A DNA stretch of 64,000 bases from Cytobacillus citreus. GTDB lineage: Bacteria > Bacillota > Bacilli > Bacillales > Cytobacillaceae. A program made the translations under genes and the position numbers. Position 1 is the first letter of the stretch; every line of letters starts with the position of its first letter. The notes beneath the pieces were generated by a model. That model was not told the DNA's origin and did not search any database. It saw only the letters and a program-made list of their open reading frames with translations. The stretch is from positions 1 to 64,000 of the forward strand of contig NZ_JAGYPM010000002.1 of NCBI RefSeq assembly GCF_018343665.1. The letters are read 5' to 3'. Below, piece after piece: positions 1 to 13,547 of the stretch.

Positions 1-11
1 AATACTTCTAT

Positions 12-1572
<1,561 letters not shown>

Positions 1573-1643
1573 ATTGTGAGTTGATTAGCTCATAGTATCT
1601 TTTTAATAAAAAGACTAAAAGAATTAACGTTGACGTTTTTGTT

Positions 1644-1664
1644 CGTTCAGTTTTCAAAGAACAA
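1644..1664 (-). promoter_or_regulatory. rrn leader boxA-like antitermination site
   Basis: On the minus strand the leader reads TTGTTCTTTGAAAACTGAAC about 75 nt before the 16S 5' end. This is the conserved Bacillus rrn leader segment containing boxA, which nucleates the NusB/S10 antitermination complex. Assignment rests on the sequence match and its position. Confidence 0.6.
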
Positions 1665-1702
1665 TGTTTCTATTAATACCATCGCTCAGAAGCGACTTTA
1701 TT

Positions 1703-1732
1703 AATATATCATTTTTTCATATATTACGTCAA
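1703..1732 (-). promoter_or_regulatory. rrn promoter P2
   Basis: The minus strand shows -35 TTGACG (1727-1732) and -10 TATATT (1703-1708) separated by 18 bp. It lies about 130 bp upstream of the 16S 5' end. With P1 it makes the tandem SigA promoter pair typical of Bacillus rrn operons. Confidence 0.75.
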
Positions 1733-1788
1733 CACTTTTTTAATAAATTCTTTTTAAAGAATCTCATTTTCTTTTGCTGACCTGGATA

Positions 1789-1817
1789 AGTATATCAGGA
1801 TAATAATCCTTTTTCAA
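1789..1817 (-). promoter_or_regulatory. rrn promoter P1
   Basis: The minus strand shows -35 TTGAAA (1812-1817) and -10 TATACT (1789-1794) with the optimal 17-bp spacer. It is the upstream member of the tandem rrn promoters. Confidence 0.7.
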
Positions 1818-1851
1818 GTGTTTTTTTAAAAGTGTTCGTATCGCCTTATTA

Positions 1852-1878
1852 AAAAAAAGACCGCATTTTAACGGTCTA
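1852..1878 (-). terminator. Terminator of the HD-GYP gene
   Basis: On the minus strand a GACCG/CGGTC stem is followed by a run of T. It begins at the stop codon of the HD-GYP gene and separates it from the rrn promoters. Confidence 0.8.
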
Positions 1879-2967
1879 TTGCAATACTTCTTCTATATAT
1901 AGTTGACGATTTTTCACTAAATTCAGGATTTCCTCTGTATTATTAATTTTCACAAGAGGCCTAGTTGGTGATTTTTCTTCTATAAAAAGAATTTCTGCAA
2001 TTTGCCCATCAGAAAGCTTTACACTGCTTCCTATTGAGAAAGTCATAAAGCCAGATCCTATTGCATGCATAGCTGCAATATCATATTTTCCAAACATATC
2101 TTGCAGCATCATTTCTAGCACTTTGAATGGAGATTGTTTTCCTCGGTAAAGCCTATTGCTGCTCATGGCGTGAAATGTATCAGCTACGGCAATAATTTTT
2201 GCGAATGTATTTATTTTACTGCTTTGTTCTCCAAAGGGATATCCACTTCCGTCTAATCTTTCATGATGCTGAAATATACCTAACTTTGTACTTTCCCTTA
2301 AAATGGATATATTTTGAACCATTTTATAGCTGTAAGCTGGATGTTTTTTAATCTCATCAAATTCCTGTAAAGTTAATATAGAATTTTTAAGCAGGATCGA
2401 TGGTTTTACTTTGGCCATTCCTGCATCTGACAAGCATCCTCCGAGAGCTAGCTGGACTATATCTCCTTTACTAAACTTTAATTTTCTTCCTATAAAAGCA
2501 CTTAACAGCCCGACAGCAACTGAATGCTGAAATAAATATTCTTCATTTGTAGATAAATGGTGTAAATAGAATAGGTCAGATGGACAGGATTCTGATTTCT
2601 CAATTAGGGGAATCAGAATATTTCTGATTTTTGAAATATCAATAGGCAAACCAGATTGCCAATTTTTAAATTCTTTTTTATATTTTTGAACTCCAATAAG
2701 AAACATATCTCTTAATTCTGCTTCTTGCTCCGGTACTATTATTATTGTTTTACTTTTTCCTTCGTCCAATGGTTCTATTGGATTAAAAGTTTTACCGTTG
2801 ACCATTAAGCTTTCAACTGCTACAGAATCAATAAGAAATACCTTTAATAGTTCTATTAATTCATTCGAAAGTACTGTCTTTTTGTCAATAATTGGACGAA
2901 TCGTTAAGCTGAATACATCCTCAGATAAAATACATCCTTCTTGCAATTCATTTACTCGCACACGCAC
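1876..2967 (-). CDS. HD-GYP domain protein with a substituted HD dyad
   Basis: HD-GYP proteins are usually cyclic-di-GMP phosphodiesterases. An N-terminal region of about 140 residues precedes the HD-GYP domain. The diagnostic block HHERLDGSGYP (about residues 234-244) and the following ADTFHAM are intact. The metal-binding HD dyad, normally LLHDIGK, reads CLSDAGM, so the His is Ser. That residue is part of the di-iron site in characterised members, so catalysis may be lost and the protein could be a sensor. I chose the GTG start at 2967 because GGGGTGG sits 6 nt upstream. A TTG 15 bases earlier (2982) is the alternative. It is monocistronic, between gyrA and the rrn operon, a position held by HD-GYP genes in several Bacillaceae. 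Confidence 0.85.
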   Translation of the reverse strand: MRVRVNELQEGCILSEDVFSLTIRPIIDKKTVLSNELIELLKVFLIDSVAVESLMVNGKTFNPIEPLDEGKSKTIIIVPEQEAELRDMFLIGVQKYKKEFKNWQSGLPIDISKIRNILIPLIEKSESCPSDLFYLHHLSTNEEYLFQHSVAVGLLSAFIGRKLKFSKGDIVQLALGGCLSDAGMAKVKPSILLKNSILTLQEFDEIKKHPAYSYKMVQNISILRESTKLGIFQHHERLDGSGYPFGEQSSKINTFAKIIAVADTFHAMSSNRLYRGKQSPFKVLEMMLQDMFGKYDIAAMHAIGSGFMTFSIGSSVKLSDGQIAEILFIEEKSPTRPLVKINNTEEILNLVKNRQLYIEEVLQ

Positions 2968-3021
2968 AGTTTTCCACCCCAAATGTCATGAGTCCTTAAT
3001 CCTATCCTACCCCATTTCGTG

Positions 3022-3056
3022 AAAAAAGAGGAACACAAATTTTGTGTCCCTCTAAT
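3022..3056 (-). terminator. gyrA terminator
   Basis: On the minus strand GAGGGACACAAA pairs with TTTGTGTTCCTC and is followed by TTTTTT. It lies just after the gyrA stop codon. Confidence 0.85.
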
Positions 3057-3064
3057 TATTATTC

Positions 3065-5584
3065 TTATTCTTCCTCGTTTTCAGCTTCTAGAGGAAGTGA
3101 TTCAGCGTTTTCTAATGGTTTTGTTAACTCTTCTTCAGGTTTATCTTCTTCTTTTTCAACCTTCGCCACGGTGGCTACAAACTCATTGATATTTTCATCT
3201 AAACGAATAAGTCTTACACCTTGTGTGTTACGTCCCATTGTGGAAATATCGCCGACAGCCATACGAATAAGGACCCCGCCTGTTGTAATGAGCATCAGAT
3301 CTTCTTCTCCAGTTACAGCTCTCATTGATACAAGATTTCCATTTTTCTCGGTAATATTACATGTTTTAATCCCTTTTCCGCCTCGTCCTTGAATGCGGTA
3401 TTCTTCGGAAGGAGTCCGTTTCCCATAACCATTTTTCGTAACGATTAATATTTGGGAATTCTCTTCTAATACTTCCATTCCTACTACTTCATCGCCATCG
3501 CTCAAATTAATTCCCTTCACACCAGTTGCTGTACGTCCCATAGAACGAACATCCACTTCTGGGAATCTAATAAGAAGACCTTTGCTTGTTCCAATAATAA
3601 TCTCTTTATTTCCATCTGTTAGACGGACAGAAATCAATTCATCATCTTCTTTTAGATTCAATGCAATTAATCCATTGTTTCTAATATTAGCAAATGAAGT
3701 AAGAGGAGATCGCTTAGAAATACCTTGCTTCGTTGTAAAGAATAAGAACCAATCGTCTACAAATTCTTCTATAGGAATAATGGCGTTAACCCATTCATCC
3801 TTCTCAATTCCGCTTAGCAGGTTAACAATCGGAATCCCTTTTGCTGTTCGGCTAAATTCTGGGATCTCGTACCCCTTAGACCGATAAACTTTTCCTTTAT
3901 TCGTAAAGAATAGAATTGTATCATGAGTAGATGTTGTTATTAAATGCTCTACAAAGTCATCCTCATTTGTTCCCATACCTTGAATCCCGCGGCCTCCGCG
4001 TTTTTGAGCTCGGTAAGTGGATACTGGCAGACGCTTAATATAGCCTTTATGTGTTAAAGTAATGACAATATTTTCTTGAGGAATCAAGTCTTCATCTTCA
4101 ATTTGTTCAATTCCTCCCGCAACAATTTCAGTGCGGCGCTCATCATTAAATCTTTCTTTAATTTCAAGTAATTCTTCACGGATAATTTCAAGTACTTTTT
4201 CCTCATCCGCTAAAATTGCTTTAAGTTCTGCAATTAATTTCACTAAGTTTGCATATTCTTCTTCAATTTTTTCTCGTTCTAATCCTGTTAAGCGTTGAAG
4301 ACGCATATCTAGAATCGCTTGTGCTTGCTTTTCTGAAAGGTCAAACTTAGTTATGAGACCCTCTCTGGCAATATCCGCTGTCTGGGAACTGCGAATAAGA
4401 GTAATTACTTCGTCTAAATGATCAAGAGCAACCCGTAAGCCCTCTAAAATATGAGCCCGAGCTTCCGCTTTTCTTAATTCAAATTCTGTCCTGCGGCGGA
4501 TAACCACCTTCTGATGGTCAAGATAATGCGCCAAGCATTGCTTTAAGTTTAATACCTTTGGTTCACCATCTACTAACGCTAGCATATTAATCCCAAAGCT
4601 CGTTTGCATGGCTGTTTGCTTATAAAGATTATTCAGTAAAACACTAGCATTGGCATCTTTTCGGACTTCAATGACAATTCTCATACCTTCACGATCTGAT
4701 TCATCACGGAGATCGGATATGCCATCAATTTTCTTTTCTCTAACGAGTTCCGCAATTCTCTCAATTAATTTCGCTTTATTAACTTGGTAAGGAATTTCAT
4801 TAACAATAATTGTTTCTCTACCATTTGCTTTTTGTTCTATCTCTACTTTGGCTCTTAAAGTGATCGAGCCCTTTCCAGTTTCATAAGCTTTACGAATACC
4901 GCTTCTTCCTAGAATCATACCTGACGTTGGAAAATCTGGTCCAGGAATAATATCCATTAGCTCTGGGATCGTAATATCAGGATCCTTGCTCACAGCTAAA
5001 ACCCCATCAATCACTTCTCCTAGCTGATGTGGTGGGATATTTGTCGCCATTCCAACCGCTATTCCAGATGTACCATTCACTAATAGATTAGGGAATCTAG
5101 CAGGCAAAACAACTGGTTCTTTTTCTTCTCCATCATAGTTATCTTGAAAGTCAATGGTATCTTTATTAATATCTCTTAAGAGTTCCATTGAGATTTTCGA
5201 CATACGTGCTTCCGTATAACGCATTGCAGCTGCAGAATCACCATCAACAGAACCAAAGTTCCCATGTCCATCTACAAGCATGTAACGGTAGTTAAAATCT
5301 TGGGCCATCCGCACCATTGTTTCATACACTGCTGAGTCACCATGAGGATGGTATTTACCTATTACATCCCCAACGATACGTGCTGATTTTTTATACGGCT
5401 TATCAGAATGCATTCCAAGATCATGCATCGCATATAAAATACGGCGATGTACTGGCTTTAAACCGTCACGCACATCAGGAAGAGCACGTGAAACAATAAC
5501 ACTCATAGCATAGTCAAGGAAAGATTCACGCATTTCCTCACTAATATTTCTTTCCTTTACTTGGGGCTTCGGAGTTTCAGCCAT
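3065..5584 (-). CDS. gyrA: DNA gyrase subunit A
   Basis: Breakage-reunion subunit of DNA gyrase, which introduces negative supercoils as an A2B2 complex with GyrB. It has 839 residues; the family is usually about 820-840. The catalytic tyrosine is Tyr123 in [11 protein letters not shown]. The quinolone-resistance region reads [10 protein letters not shown] with Ser84 and Glu88, the susceptible-type residues. The C-terminal beta-pinwheel contains a GyrA-box variant, QKRGGRG, needed for DNA wrapping. The tail is rich in Glu. The ATG follows a GGGAGG-type ribosome site. gyrB lies upstream on the same strand, about 370 bp away across a modular repeat. Confidence 0.98.
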   Translation of the reverse strand: MAETPKPQVKERNISEEMRESFLDYAMSVIVSRALPDVRDGLKPVHRRILYAMHDLGMHSDKPYKKSARIVGDVIGKYHPHGDSAVYETMVRMAQDFNYRYMLVDGHGNFGSVDGDSAAAMRYTEARMSKISMELLRDINKDTIDFQDNYDGEEKEPVVLPARFPNLLVNGTSGIAVGMATNIPPHQLGEVIDGVLAVSKDPDITIPELMDIIPGPDFPTSGMILGRSGIRKAYETGKGSITLRAKVEIEQKANGRETIIVNEIPYQVNKAKLIERIAELVREKKIDGISDLRDESDREGMRIVIEVRKDANASVLLNNLYKQTAMQTSFGINMLALVDGEPKVLNLKQCLAHYLDHQKVVIRRRTEFELRKAEARAHILEGLRVALDHLDEVITLIRSSQTADIAREGLITKFDLSEKQAQAILDMRLQRLTGLEREKIEEEYANLVKLIAELKAILADEEKVLEIIREELLEIKERFNDERRTEIVAGGIEQIEDEDLIPQENIVITLTHKGYIKRLPVSTYRAQKRGGRGIQGMGTNEDDFVEHLITTSTHDTILFFTNKGKVYRSKGYEIPEFSRTAKGIPIVNLLSGIEKDEWVNAIIPIEEFVDDWFLFFTTKQGISKRSPLTSFANIRNNGLIALNLKEDDELISVRLTDGNKEIIIGTSKGLLIRFPEVDVRSMGRTATGVKGINLSDGDEVVGMEVLEENSQILIVTKNGYGKRTPSEEYRIQGRGGKGIKTCNITEKNGNLVSMRAVTGEEDLMLITTGGVLIRMAVGDISTMGRNTQGVRLIRLDENINEFVATVAKVEKEEDKPEEELTKPLENAESLPLEAENEEE

Positions 5585-5719
5585 TTAAAGAACCTCCCTT
5601 AATAAGTGAAACTTCCTACAGTTCATTTTTTTTTTTGTGCATGAATCTTAGAAAACCAGGATTTATCCTGGTTTTACTAAAAAGATAAAAAAGTATAACT
5701 TTTCTCGAGTTAGAGAAAT

Positions 5720-5958
5720 GTCTAGCTCCAGCGCCTACCCCCGAAGTACAGGACGTACTAGTGTCGACAATGCGACAAGGACGTCGCGTTTTTGTCGACC
5801 TCAAGGTCATAAGCCAGTCCGCCAAGAAGGTTAAAGAACAACCTTCCTGTCGGCCCGTCTTATGCTTGCCTTAGGGTGAGCACTACGGAAAGCTCCATAG
5901 AGTAATCATCGCAGTAACAATCTGTACTTTGATTGTTCCGAAGGCGCTTGCGCTTTTC

Positions 5959-5961
<3 letters not shown>
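5720..5961 (+). repeat. Modular hairpin repeat, copy 1 (gyrB-gyrA gap)
   Basis: It begins GTCTAGCTCCAGCGCC and ends GGCGCTTGCGCTTTTC, so the terminal AGCGCC and GGCGCT can pair as the base of a long hairpin. The interior carries blocks shared with other copies, such as GTACAGGACGTACTAG, GTCGACAATGCGAC and a CAAGAAGGTTAAAGAACAAC stretch. The right edge overlaps the gyrB stop codon (5959-5961). No protein is supported in it. Related copies lie at 17329, 25140, 26727, 36391 and 43033. Confidence 0.8.
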
Positions 5962-7896
<1,935 letters not shown>

Positions 7897-7984
7897 CTAC
7901 ACTTTCATATGCATTACTTCAATATCAATAATTTATAAAAAAGCTTGGCGTGCTTGTCTTCTTGTAACGCCAAACTGTTATCTT

Positions 7985-8233
7985 TTAATATTCTTGAATT
8001 GTTGATCTATTGGAACGCTTTTTTAATGTACCTGAAGCCAATGGGGAAAAATAGATTTCCGTTGTGGTAATAACCACTGATTTGTATGACCCTTTCGAGA
8101 GGTTAATGATAGTGTGCTTTTGACGTTCTAAAAACTCTTCTATCGTTTTAGAAGAGCTGACACTTTGTTTATCAATAATGGCAATAATATCTTTGGACTG
8201 AACTAAAATATCTTCTCCAACATGGATGTACAA
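7985..8233 (-). CDS. remB: Extracellular matrix regulator RemB (DUF370)
   Basis: An 82-residue DUF370 protein starting MYIHVGEDILVQSKDIIAI, matching RemB (YaaB), which sits between recF and gyrB in Bacillus. RemA/RemB proteins influence matrix gene expression; the paralogue RemA is a DNA-binding ring protein. The role of RemB is less clear, and assignment here is by sequence and position. It starts 9 bp after recF ends, so it is probably co-transcribed with recF. Confidence 0.9.
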   Translation of the reverse strand: MYIHVGEDILVQSKDIIAIIDKQSVSSSKTIEEFLERQKHTIINLSKGSYKSVVITTTEIYFSPLASGTLKKRSNRSTIQEY

Positions 8234-8242
8234 AGGCTCACC

Positions 8243-9361
8243 TCATTGAATCTTTATCATGCTCCCGGCTTCCACCTTAAAAGTAGCAGCCTCCTTTAAT
8301 GTTTGATGATCAATTCCATCTACGCTTGTCGTTGTGACGAAGGTTTGTACCTTCCCTTGGATTGTATTTAGCAGATGAGATTGTCTGTAATCATCAAGCT
8401 CAGATAGAACATCATCTAGAAGGAGAAGTGGATATTCGCCAATTTCTGCATGAATGAGTTCTATTTCAGCAAGCTTAACAGATAAAGCGGTTGTTCTTTG
8501 CTGCCCCTGGGATCCAAAGGTTTGCACATCACGCCCGTTAACATAAAAGAGTAGATCGTCTCGATGAGGTCCGAACATCGTTACACCACGTTCTATCTCT
8601 CTATTCTTTATTTTACCAAATTTATCCTCATATACATTTATCATTTTCGACAAATCTTGATCTTCTGATACATCAGCGGACGGCTTGTACTGGATTTTCA
8701 ATGATTCTAGCCCCCTTGATATTCCCTCATGAATCGGTTTCGCCCAATTTTCTAGCAGGTGAAGGAATTCGAAGCGCTTTGAGATGATTTTTACTGCACA
8801 CTGTATATATTGTTCTGTCAATATTTCAAGCATCGTATGGTCTGTTTGCTTTTTCATTTGCAGCTGCTTTAAATAGTGATTGCGCTGCTGAAGAATTTTT
8901 TGATATTGGCTTATATCATGCAAATAAACGGGAGATACTTGACCAATTTCCATATCAATAAAACGTCGTCTCACTTGAGGGCTGCCTTTTACAAGATGAA
9001 GATCCTCTGGTGCAAACATGACAACATTCATATTTCCAATATATTGGCTTAATTTTTGCTGCTCAATATGGTTGCATTTTGCCTTTTTTCCCTTTTTAGA
9101 GATCACTAATTGCATAGGCAATGATCCGCTTATTTTTCGGACCCTACCTTCTATTTTAGCATACTCTTCGTCCCAGCGAATAAGATCTTTATCATTTGAG
9201 GTTCGATGCGATTTTGCCATGGCTAAAACATAGATTGATTCCATGACATTTGTTTTCCCTTGTGCATTTTCTCCTAAAATCACATTCACCTTATTTTCGA
9301 AGTTTACCTCTAGCTCATTATAGTTACGATAATTTTTTAACAGCAAATGCTCTATATGCAT
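8243..9361 (-). CDS. recF: DNA replication and repair protein RecF
   Basis: SMC-like ATPase that helps load RecA at gaps together with RecO and RecR. Walker A is GENAQGKTN (about residues 31-39). The ABC signature region is [12 protein letters not shown]. Walker B is [12 protein letters not shown]. The N-terminus [14 protein letters not shown] is typical. 372 residues, the normal length. It lies in the conserved dnaA-dnaN-yaaA-recF-remB-gyrB order. Confidence 0.97.
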   Translation of the reverse strand: MHIEHLLLKNYRNYNELEVNFENKVNVILGENAQGKTNVMESIYVLAMAKSHRTSNDKDLIRWDEEYAKIEGRVRKISGSLPMQLVISKKGKKAKCNHIEQQKLSQYIGNMNVVMFAPEDLHLVKGSPQVRRRFIDMEIGQVSPVYLHDISQYQKILQQRNHYLKQLQMKKQTDHTMLEILTEQYIQCAVKIISKRFEFLHLLENWAKPIHEGISRGLESLKIQYKPSADVSEDQDLSKMINVYEDKFGKIKNREIERGVTMFGPHRDDLLFYVNGRDVQTFGSQGQQRTTALSVKLAEIELIHAEIGEYPLLLLDDVLSELDDYRQSHLLNTIQGKVQTFVTTTSVDGIDHQTLKEAATFKVEAGSMIKIQ

Positions 9362-9399
9362 GGACGCTACATCCTTTTAAATATAACTCTCTACTTTCT

Positions 9400-9609
9400 T
9401 TAAACAATAACAAACAAACCAAAGCCTGGAATGTTTATTTGATCTCCCGTACGGAGCTTTCTTCCTCTTCTTTGGTCTTGCTCGCCATTAATAAATACTT
9501 TATATTCACTTAAAAACCATTTAGCCATTCCGCCTGACTGGATAACATCTGCAGCCTTAAGTAATTGACCTAATGTAATATACTCGGTGTCTATATTAAT
9601 TTCTGTCAT
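9400..9609 (-). CDS. yaaA: S4 domain protein YaaA
   Basis: A 69-residue RNA-binding S4-like protein. The core GGMAKWFLSEYKVFINGE with the following RRGRKLRTGD is the S4 alpha-L signature. YaaA is always found between dnaN and recF in Bacilli; a link to ribosome assembly has been proposed for the family. It is 38 bp from recF on the same strand. Confidence 0.92.
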   Translation of the reverse strand: MTEINIDTEYITLGQLLKAADVIQSGGMAKWFLSEYKVFINGEQDQRRGRKLRTGDQINIPGFGLFVIV

Positions 9610-9742
9610 ATTGTCACTCTTTCTGATTGTTTGAAAATCAACAATTTCTAGAATGGGATCTAATACTTTATTTTACTAAATAATTGACTAATATACAAAG
9701 AAAAGCTTTAACACTCCTCAATGTTGAAGCCAAGTTCCTTTA

Positions 9743-9779
9743 AAAATGAAGAGCTACCAGCTTGATCTGGCAGCTCTTC
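9743..9779 (-). terminator. dnaN hairpin / terminator
   Basis: GAAGAGCT plus CCAG pair with CTGG plus AGCTCTTC across a 6-base loop. On the minus strand the stem is followed by ATTTTTAAAG. It lies just past the dnaN stop. The T tract is weak, so it may only attenuate reading into yaaA. Confidence 0.6.
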
Positions 9780-9793
9780 TTCTGCATAAATTT

Positions 9794-10930
9794 CTAATAG
9801 GTTCTTACTGGCAATATGAGCTGGAGAATGGAATTATCATTGATGGGGCGAATAACAAATGGTCTCATCGCACCTGTGAAACTTATTTTAATTTCTGATC
9901 CTTCCAGTGTTTTTAGTGCGTCAATCATGAATTTAGCACTGAAGGATATCTTTAGCTCTTCTCCTTCAATTGATTGACTCTGTAGCTCTTCAACAACATG
10001 TCCGATTTCTGGTGTATTTGAGGATATTTCAATCACTTCATCTTCATTTGTTGTAAATTTAACGACATTATTTCTTCCTTCTCTAGCCAATAAAGAAGCA
10101 CGATCAATGGCATGTAAAAATTCCTTCGTGTTCACTACAACATCTGTTTTGCTTTCCGTTGGAATAAGTCTTGAAGTATCAGGATAATTTCCTTCTAGTA
10201 ATCTAGAGAAAAATAAAAGGTGTTTCGCTTTGAATAAAACTTGATTTTCTGTAATAACGATTTCAACTAATTTATTCGTATCGTCTAATATTTTACTTAA
10301 TTCGTTTAAGCTTTTTCCTGGGATAACGACATTATAGTGTTCAGCAGTTTCTGTCTCGATGCTCGCTTTTCTTAAAGCTAAGCGATGGCTATCTGTTGCA
10401 ATACAGGTTAATTCACCATTTTCTACCCCCCAGTTTACACCTGTCAAGATTGGGCGTGTTTCTGAGGTGGACACTGAAAAAACAGTTTGACGAATCATAG
10501 CTTTTAAAAGATCTGTAGGAATTTTAATCACATTTTCTTCTGTTATTTGTGGTAACAGAGGATACTCTTCCGCATCTAAGCCGTTCAATTTGAATTCCGA
10601 TTTACCTGAACGGATGATTGTTTGCAATTGATTTTCTACATGAATTTCAACAGAGTCAGTTGGCAGCTTTTTCACGATTTCACTAAAAAACTTCGCTTGA
10701 AGTACAATGGAGCCAGTTTGTTTAATTTCTGCAATTTCATCTCCGTCTTCTTCTTTTGGAATAAATGATTCAATCGAAATATCAGAATCACTTCCTGTTA
10801 ATGTTACTCCCTCTGATGTCGCTACAATTTTGATACCAGTTAATATTGGAATAGTTGTACGGCTCGTTACTGCTTTCATTACATCTTGAACGCTTTGAAC
10901 TAAACGATCCCGTTGGATTATAAATCTCAT
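9794..10930 (-). CDS. dnaN: DNA polymerase III beta sliding clamp
   Basis: Ring-shaped processivity clamp; three structurally repeated domains make each protomer. 378 residues, as in B. subtilis. It starts MRFIIQRDRLVQSVQDVMKA and ends with the conserved LQLILPVRTY, which forms part of the peptide-binding pocket. It follows dnaA across the origin unwinding region. Confidence 0.97.
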   Translation of the reverse strand: MRFIIQRDRLVQSVQDVMKAVTSRTTIPILTGIKIVATSEGVTLTGSDSDISIESFIPKEEDGDEIAEIKQTGSIVLQAKFFSEIVKKLPTDSVEIHVENQLQTIIRSGKSEFKLNGLDAEEYPLLPQITEENVIKIPTDLLKAMIRQTVFSVSTSETRPILTGVNWGVENGELTCIATDSHRLALRKASIETETAEHYNVVIPGKSLNELSKILDDTNKLVEIVITENQVLFKAKHLLFFSRLLEGNYPDTSRLIPTESKTDVVVNTKEFLHAIDRASLLAREGRNNVVKFTTNEDEVIEISSNTPEIGHVVEELQSQSIEGEELKISFSAKFMIDALKTLEGSEIKISFTGAMRPFVIRPINDNSILQLILPVRTY

Positions 10931-10939
10931 TTTTTAATC

Positions 10940-11105
10940 CTCCGTTTTGAGCATTTTTTATATATTTTTAGTATATATTTTTCTTTTAAAAATACTAGAA
11001 GTACTAGTAGGACTTGTTAACATGTGGATAACTGCATTTTTGAAAGGAAATACAGTCTATCCACATGTGGACAGACTGTGTGTAACCTCTATGATGTTAT
11101 GCACA
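10940..11105. other. oriC: oriC unwinding region: DnaA boxes, DnaA-trios and AT-rich DUE
   Basis: The dnaA-dnaN gap matches the B. subtilis incC layout. An exact DnaA box (TGTGGATAA) lies at 11023-11031. One-mismatch boxes lie at 11057-11065 (CTATCCACA) and 11097-11105 (TTATGCACA), and a two-mismatch box at 11066-11074. Next to the exact box, 10993-11010 reads TACTAGAAGTACTAGTAG, six consecutive 3-mers that read as DnaA-trios (3'-GAT-type). It is followed by an AT-rich stretch (10940-10992) suited to initial melting. A box-trio-DUE order is known to direct DnaA filament growth onto one strand in B. subtilis. Confidence 0.85.
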
Positions 11106-12452
11106 CTATACTTTTAGTACTTCATGAATTTCTTTAATCTGTTTTTGGAAATGAGTATCTGTTTGTATTAATTTTGATATTTTTTCATGTGCATGAATTA
11201 CTGTGGTATGGTCTCTTCCACCGAATTCTTCTCCAATCTTTGGCAAAGAAAAATCTGTAAGCTCTCTTGATAAGTACATAGCGATTTGCCGTGGAAAAGC
11301 AACTGATTTTGTTCTTTTCTTCGCTTTAAAATCCTCTAATTTAACATGATAGTGTTCTCCGACAACGCGCTGGATATCTAGAATGGTGATCACCTTAGGT
11401 TTTGAGCTTGGGATGATGTTTTTAAGGGCTTCAGCTGCTAAATCGGCGTTGATATCTTTATTAATTAAGGATGAATACGCGACAACGCGAATAAGAGCTC
11501 CTTCTAATTCACGGATATTGGAATCAATTTGATTAGCGATGTAAAGCATTACTTCATTTGGGATATCCAATCCTTCAGCCTTCGCTTTTTTGCGGAGAAT
11601 AGCGATTCTTGTTTCGAGATCAGGTGGTGTTATATCAGTAATGAGGCCCCATTCAAATCTTGAACGAAGTCTATCTTCAAGTGTAGGTATTTCCTTTGGC
11701 GGACGATCACTTGAAATGATAATTTGCTTGCTTTCCTCATGCAATGTATTAAAAGTATGGAAAAATTCCTCTTGAGTTGATTCTTTTCCGGCCAAAAACT
11801 GAATATCATCAATAAGAAGGACATCTACTTTTCGATATTTATTGCGAAAATCGACAGCCTTATTGTCACGAATCGAATTAATAAATTCATTGGTAAATTT
11901 TTCTGATGATAAATAAACTACTTTAGCTGATGGATTATGATCTAAAACATAATGGCCAATAGCGTGCATAAGGTGAGTTTTCCCTAGACCTACCCCTCCA
12001 TAAATAAATAATGGATTATAGGCTTTAGCTGGTGCCTCAGCTACAGCCAATGATGCAGCATGAGCAAAGCGGTTTCCTGAACCAATGACAAACGTATCAA
12101 AAGTATATTTTGGATTAAGCATGTTTAAAGGCAATTCAGGATGCTCTTCCTCTTTGTCTAGCTTTTTTGGCGGATTTGAGGGATTCAATCCTTCTTCGCT
12201 TTGATTTTGAGGAATAATAAATTTTACTCCTAATTCTTCTCCAGTAATGTCGTAGAGAATTCCAGAGATCAGTTGGGAATAACGTTCTTCTAGCCAGTCA
12301 CGAGCAAACTCATTTGGCGCTGTGATCACTAAGCTGTCACTTTTAAGAGAGTGCGCTTTTGTCGACTTCAGCCATGTTTCATAACTTGGTTTGCTTATTT
12401 TCATTTCGATGCTGGCAAGAGCTGTATTCCAAAGATCCGCAATGTTCTCCAA
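11106..12452 (-). CDS. dnaA: Chromosomal replication initiator DnaA
   Basis: AAA+ initiator that binds the TTATCCACA boxes on both sides of its gene and melts oriC. Domain I covers about residues 1-80. A variable linker rich in Glu, Asn and Pro follows. The AAA+ core has Walker [10 protein letters not shown] (about 152-160) and Walker B VLLIDDI. Domain IV carries the DNA-binding signature [14 protein letters not shown]. 448 residues, normal. The start is TTG (12452), with AAGGAGG 8 nt upstream. Its promoter should lie in 12453-12770, next to DnaA boxes, which fits autoregulation. Confidence 0.98.
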   Translation of the reverse strand: MENIADLWNTALASIEMKISKPSYETWLKSTKAHSLKSDSLVITAPNEFARDWLEERYSQLISGILYDITGEELGVKFIIPQNQSEEGLNPSNPPKKLDKEEEHPELPLNMLNPKYTFDTFVIGSGNRFAHAASLAVAEAPAKAYNPLFIYGGVGLGKTHLMHAIGHYVLDHNPSAKVVYLSSEKFTNEFINSIRDNKAVDFRNKYRKVDVLLIDDIQFLAGKESTQEEFFHTFNTLHEESKQIIISSDRPPKEIPTLEDRLRSRFEWGLITDITPPDLETRIAILRKKAKAEGLDIPNEVMLYIANQIDSNIRELEGALIRVVAYSSLINKDINADLAAEALKNIIPSSKPKVITILDIQRVVGEHYHVKLEDFKAKKRTKSVAFPRQIAMYLSRELTDFSLPKIGEEFGGRDHTTVIHAHEKISKLIQTDTHFQKQIKEIHEVLKV

Positions 12453-12770
12453 TTGAAAGCCCTCCTTTGCTTTTTGCTATTAAAGAAAATGAAACTTTGG
12501 ATGTAAAGCATTCATACATTGCGATAAAGTAAAACTTCAATCAGCAGAGGGATTCGATTCAAAGGACTTGATAGTGCAGACGCGTAGCATTGGACACCAA
12601 GTTTTTTTGTCTGCTTTCCATTCTCACTGATCGTGCTTTTACGGGATATTGCCCCCTTAGTCCTTAGGTCAACCATCCCTAAATATCGTGCTTTAGAATG
12701 ATACATCCAAAAAAAATATAGGTTATACCACCAGTACAACCTATATTTTTATAAATATACAAGCCTGTGT
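12453..12770. other. dnaA upstream leader region, no gene
   Basis: Between the dnaA start and the DnaA-box field I see no supported gene. It presumably holds the minus-strand dnaA promoter and 5' leader. A pair of related segments (AGGTTATACC and GTACAACCTAT) lies near 12719-12744. No clear -35/-10 pair could be chosen. Confidence 0.45.
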
Positions 12771-13095
12771 ATGTGGAAAAACATATAATAAGGAAGAAAA
12801 ATAGGATTTCGACAATATCCACTATCTGTGGACAAGGTTTTACAACCTCTTAGAATAACTCATCCACAAGTTATCCACAATCTGTGGATAATGAAGTTAT
12901 GCACATAGAATTATTAAGTGTGAAAACACAAATATGATAACAGATATTCCTAAGAGGTGCAACGTTTTTTCAGATTTTATCCACAAGCATAAGAGCCTGT
13001 GGACTTAAATTGTCCACAAGGATTGATTGTGTGAAAAAGCTGTAAATATGTGCTGTGGATAATAAAAAACATGTCGAAAAATTATCCACACAGTG
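12771..13095. other. oriC: oriC upstream DnaA-box field (incAB-like)
   Basis: Exact DnaA boxes lie at 12871-12879, 12883-12891, 12977-12985, 13054-13062 and 13082-13090. One-mismatch boxes lie at 12827-12835, 12860-12868, 12897-12905 and 13010-13018, in both orientations. This is the upstream half of the bipartite Bacillus origin. Two Spo0A-type boxes are interleaved: TTCGACA at 12808-12814 and TGTCGAA at 13072-13078, the latter 3 bp from a DnaA box. Confidence 0.88.
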
Positions 13096-13336
13096 AAGTA
13101 ATAACAAATAATTGGAGAAAATTACTTTTTTAATAAACAAATTTTTAAGTGACATAGCTTTAAAAAGAGGGTAAAATTTCTAGGTGGATATTTAGAATAA
13201 TATGAATAGCTTTCTTGAATAGAAAACTGCCTAGCTTCAAATGAGGCTTTTGCAGCGCCCACATCTAATAGACGCAGGGCTAAAAAAAAATTAGATAGGT
13301 CTGAGTCTGATCAAGGCGCATACGATATTCTTCCAG

Positions 13337-13366
13337 TTGACAACTTTCTAGTTACATCTTTATAAT
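13337..13366 (+). promoter_or_regulatory. rpmH-rnpA promoter
   Basis: TTGACA (13337-13342) and TATAAT (13361-13366), both perfect SigA hexamers, are 18 bp apart. They lie 47 bp before the rpmH start. Confidence 0.8.
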
Positions 13367-13412
13367 TAGTAAGACTGTCTTTAACAGCTATTCCTCAGGG
13401 AGGTGTCATATA

Positions 13413-13547
13413 ATGAAAAGAACTTACCAACCAAGCAAACGTAAAAGAAGTAAGGTTCATGGATTCCGCAGCCGCATGAGCACTCCGAACGGACGTAACG
13501 TCCTTGCTCGTCGCCGCCGTAAAGGAAGAAAAGTATTATCTGCTTAG
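13413..13547 (+). CDS. rpmH: 50S ribosomal protein L34
   Basis: A 44-codon gene giving [18 protein letters not shown], then [10 protein letters not shown] and ending KGRKVLSA. This is the strongly basic L34 of the large ribosomal subunit, at the usual length. AGGGAGGTG lies 10 nt upstream of the ATG. rpmH always neighbours oriC in Bacilli and is followed by rnpA. Confidence 0.97.
   Translation: MKRTYQPSKRKRSKVHGFRSRMSTPNGRNVLARRRRKGRKVLSA

Noticed and set aside
12512-13155. Short minus-strand frames upstream of dnaA
   Set aside because: They overlap the DnaA-box field or the dnaA leader and lack ribosome sites.
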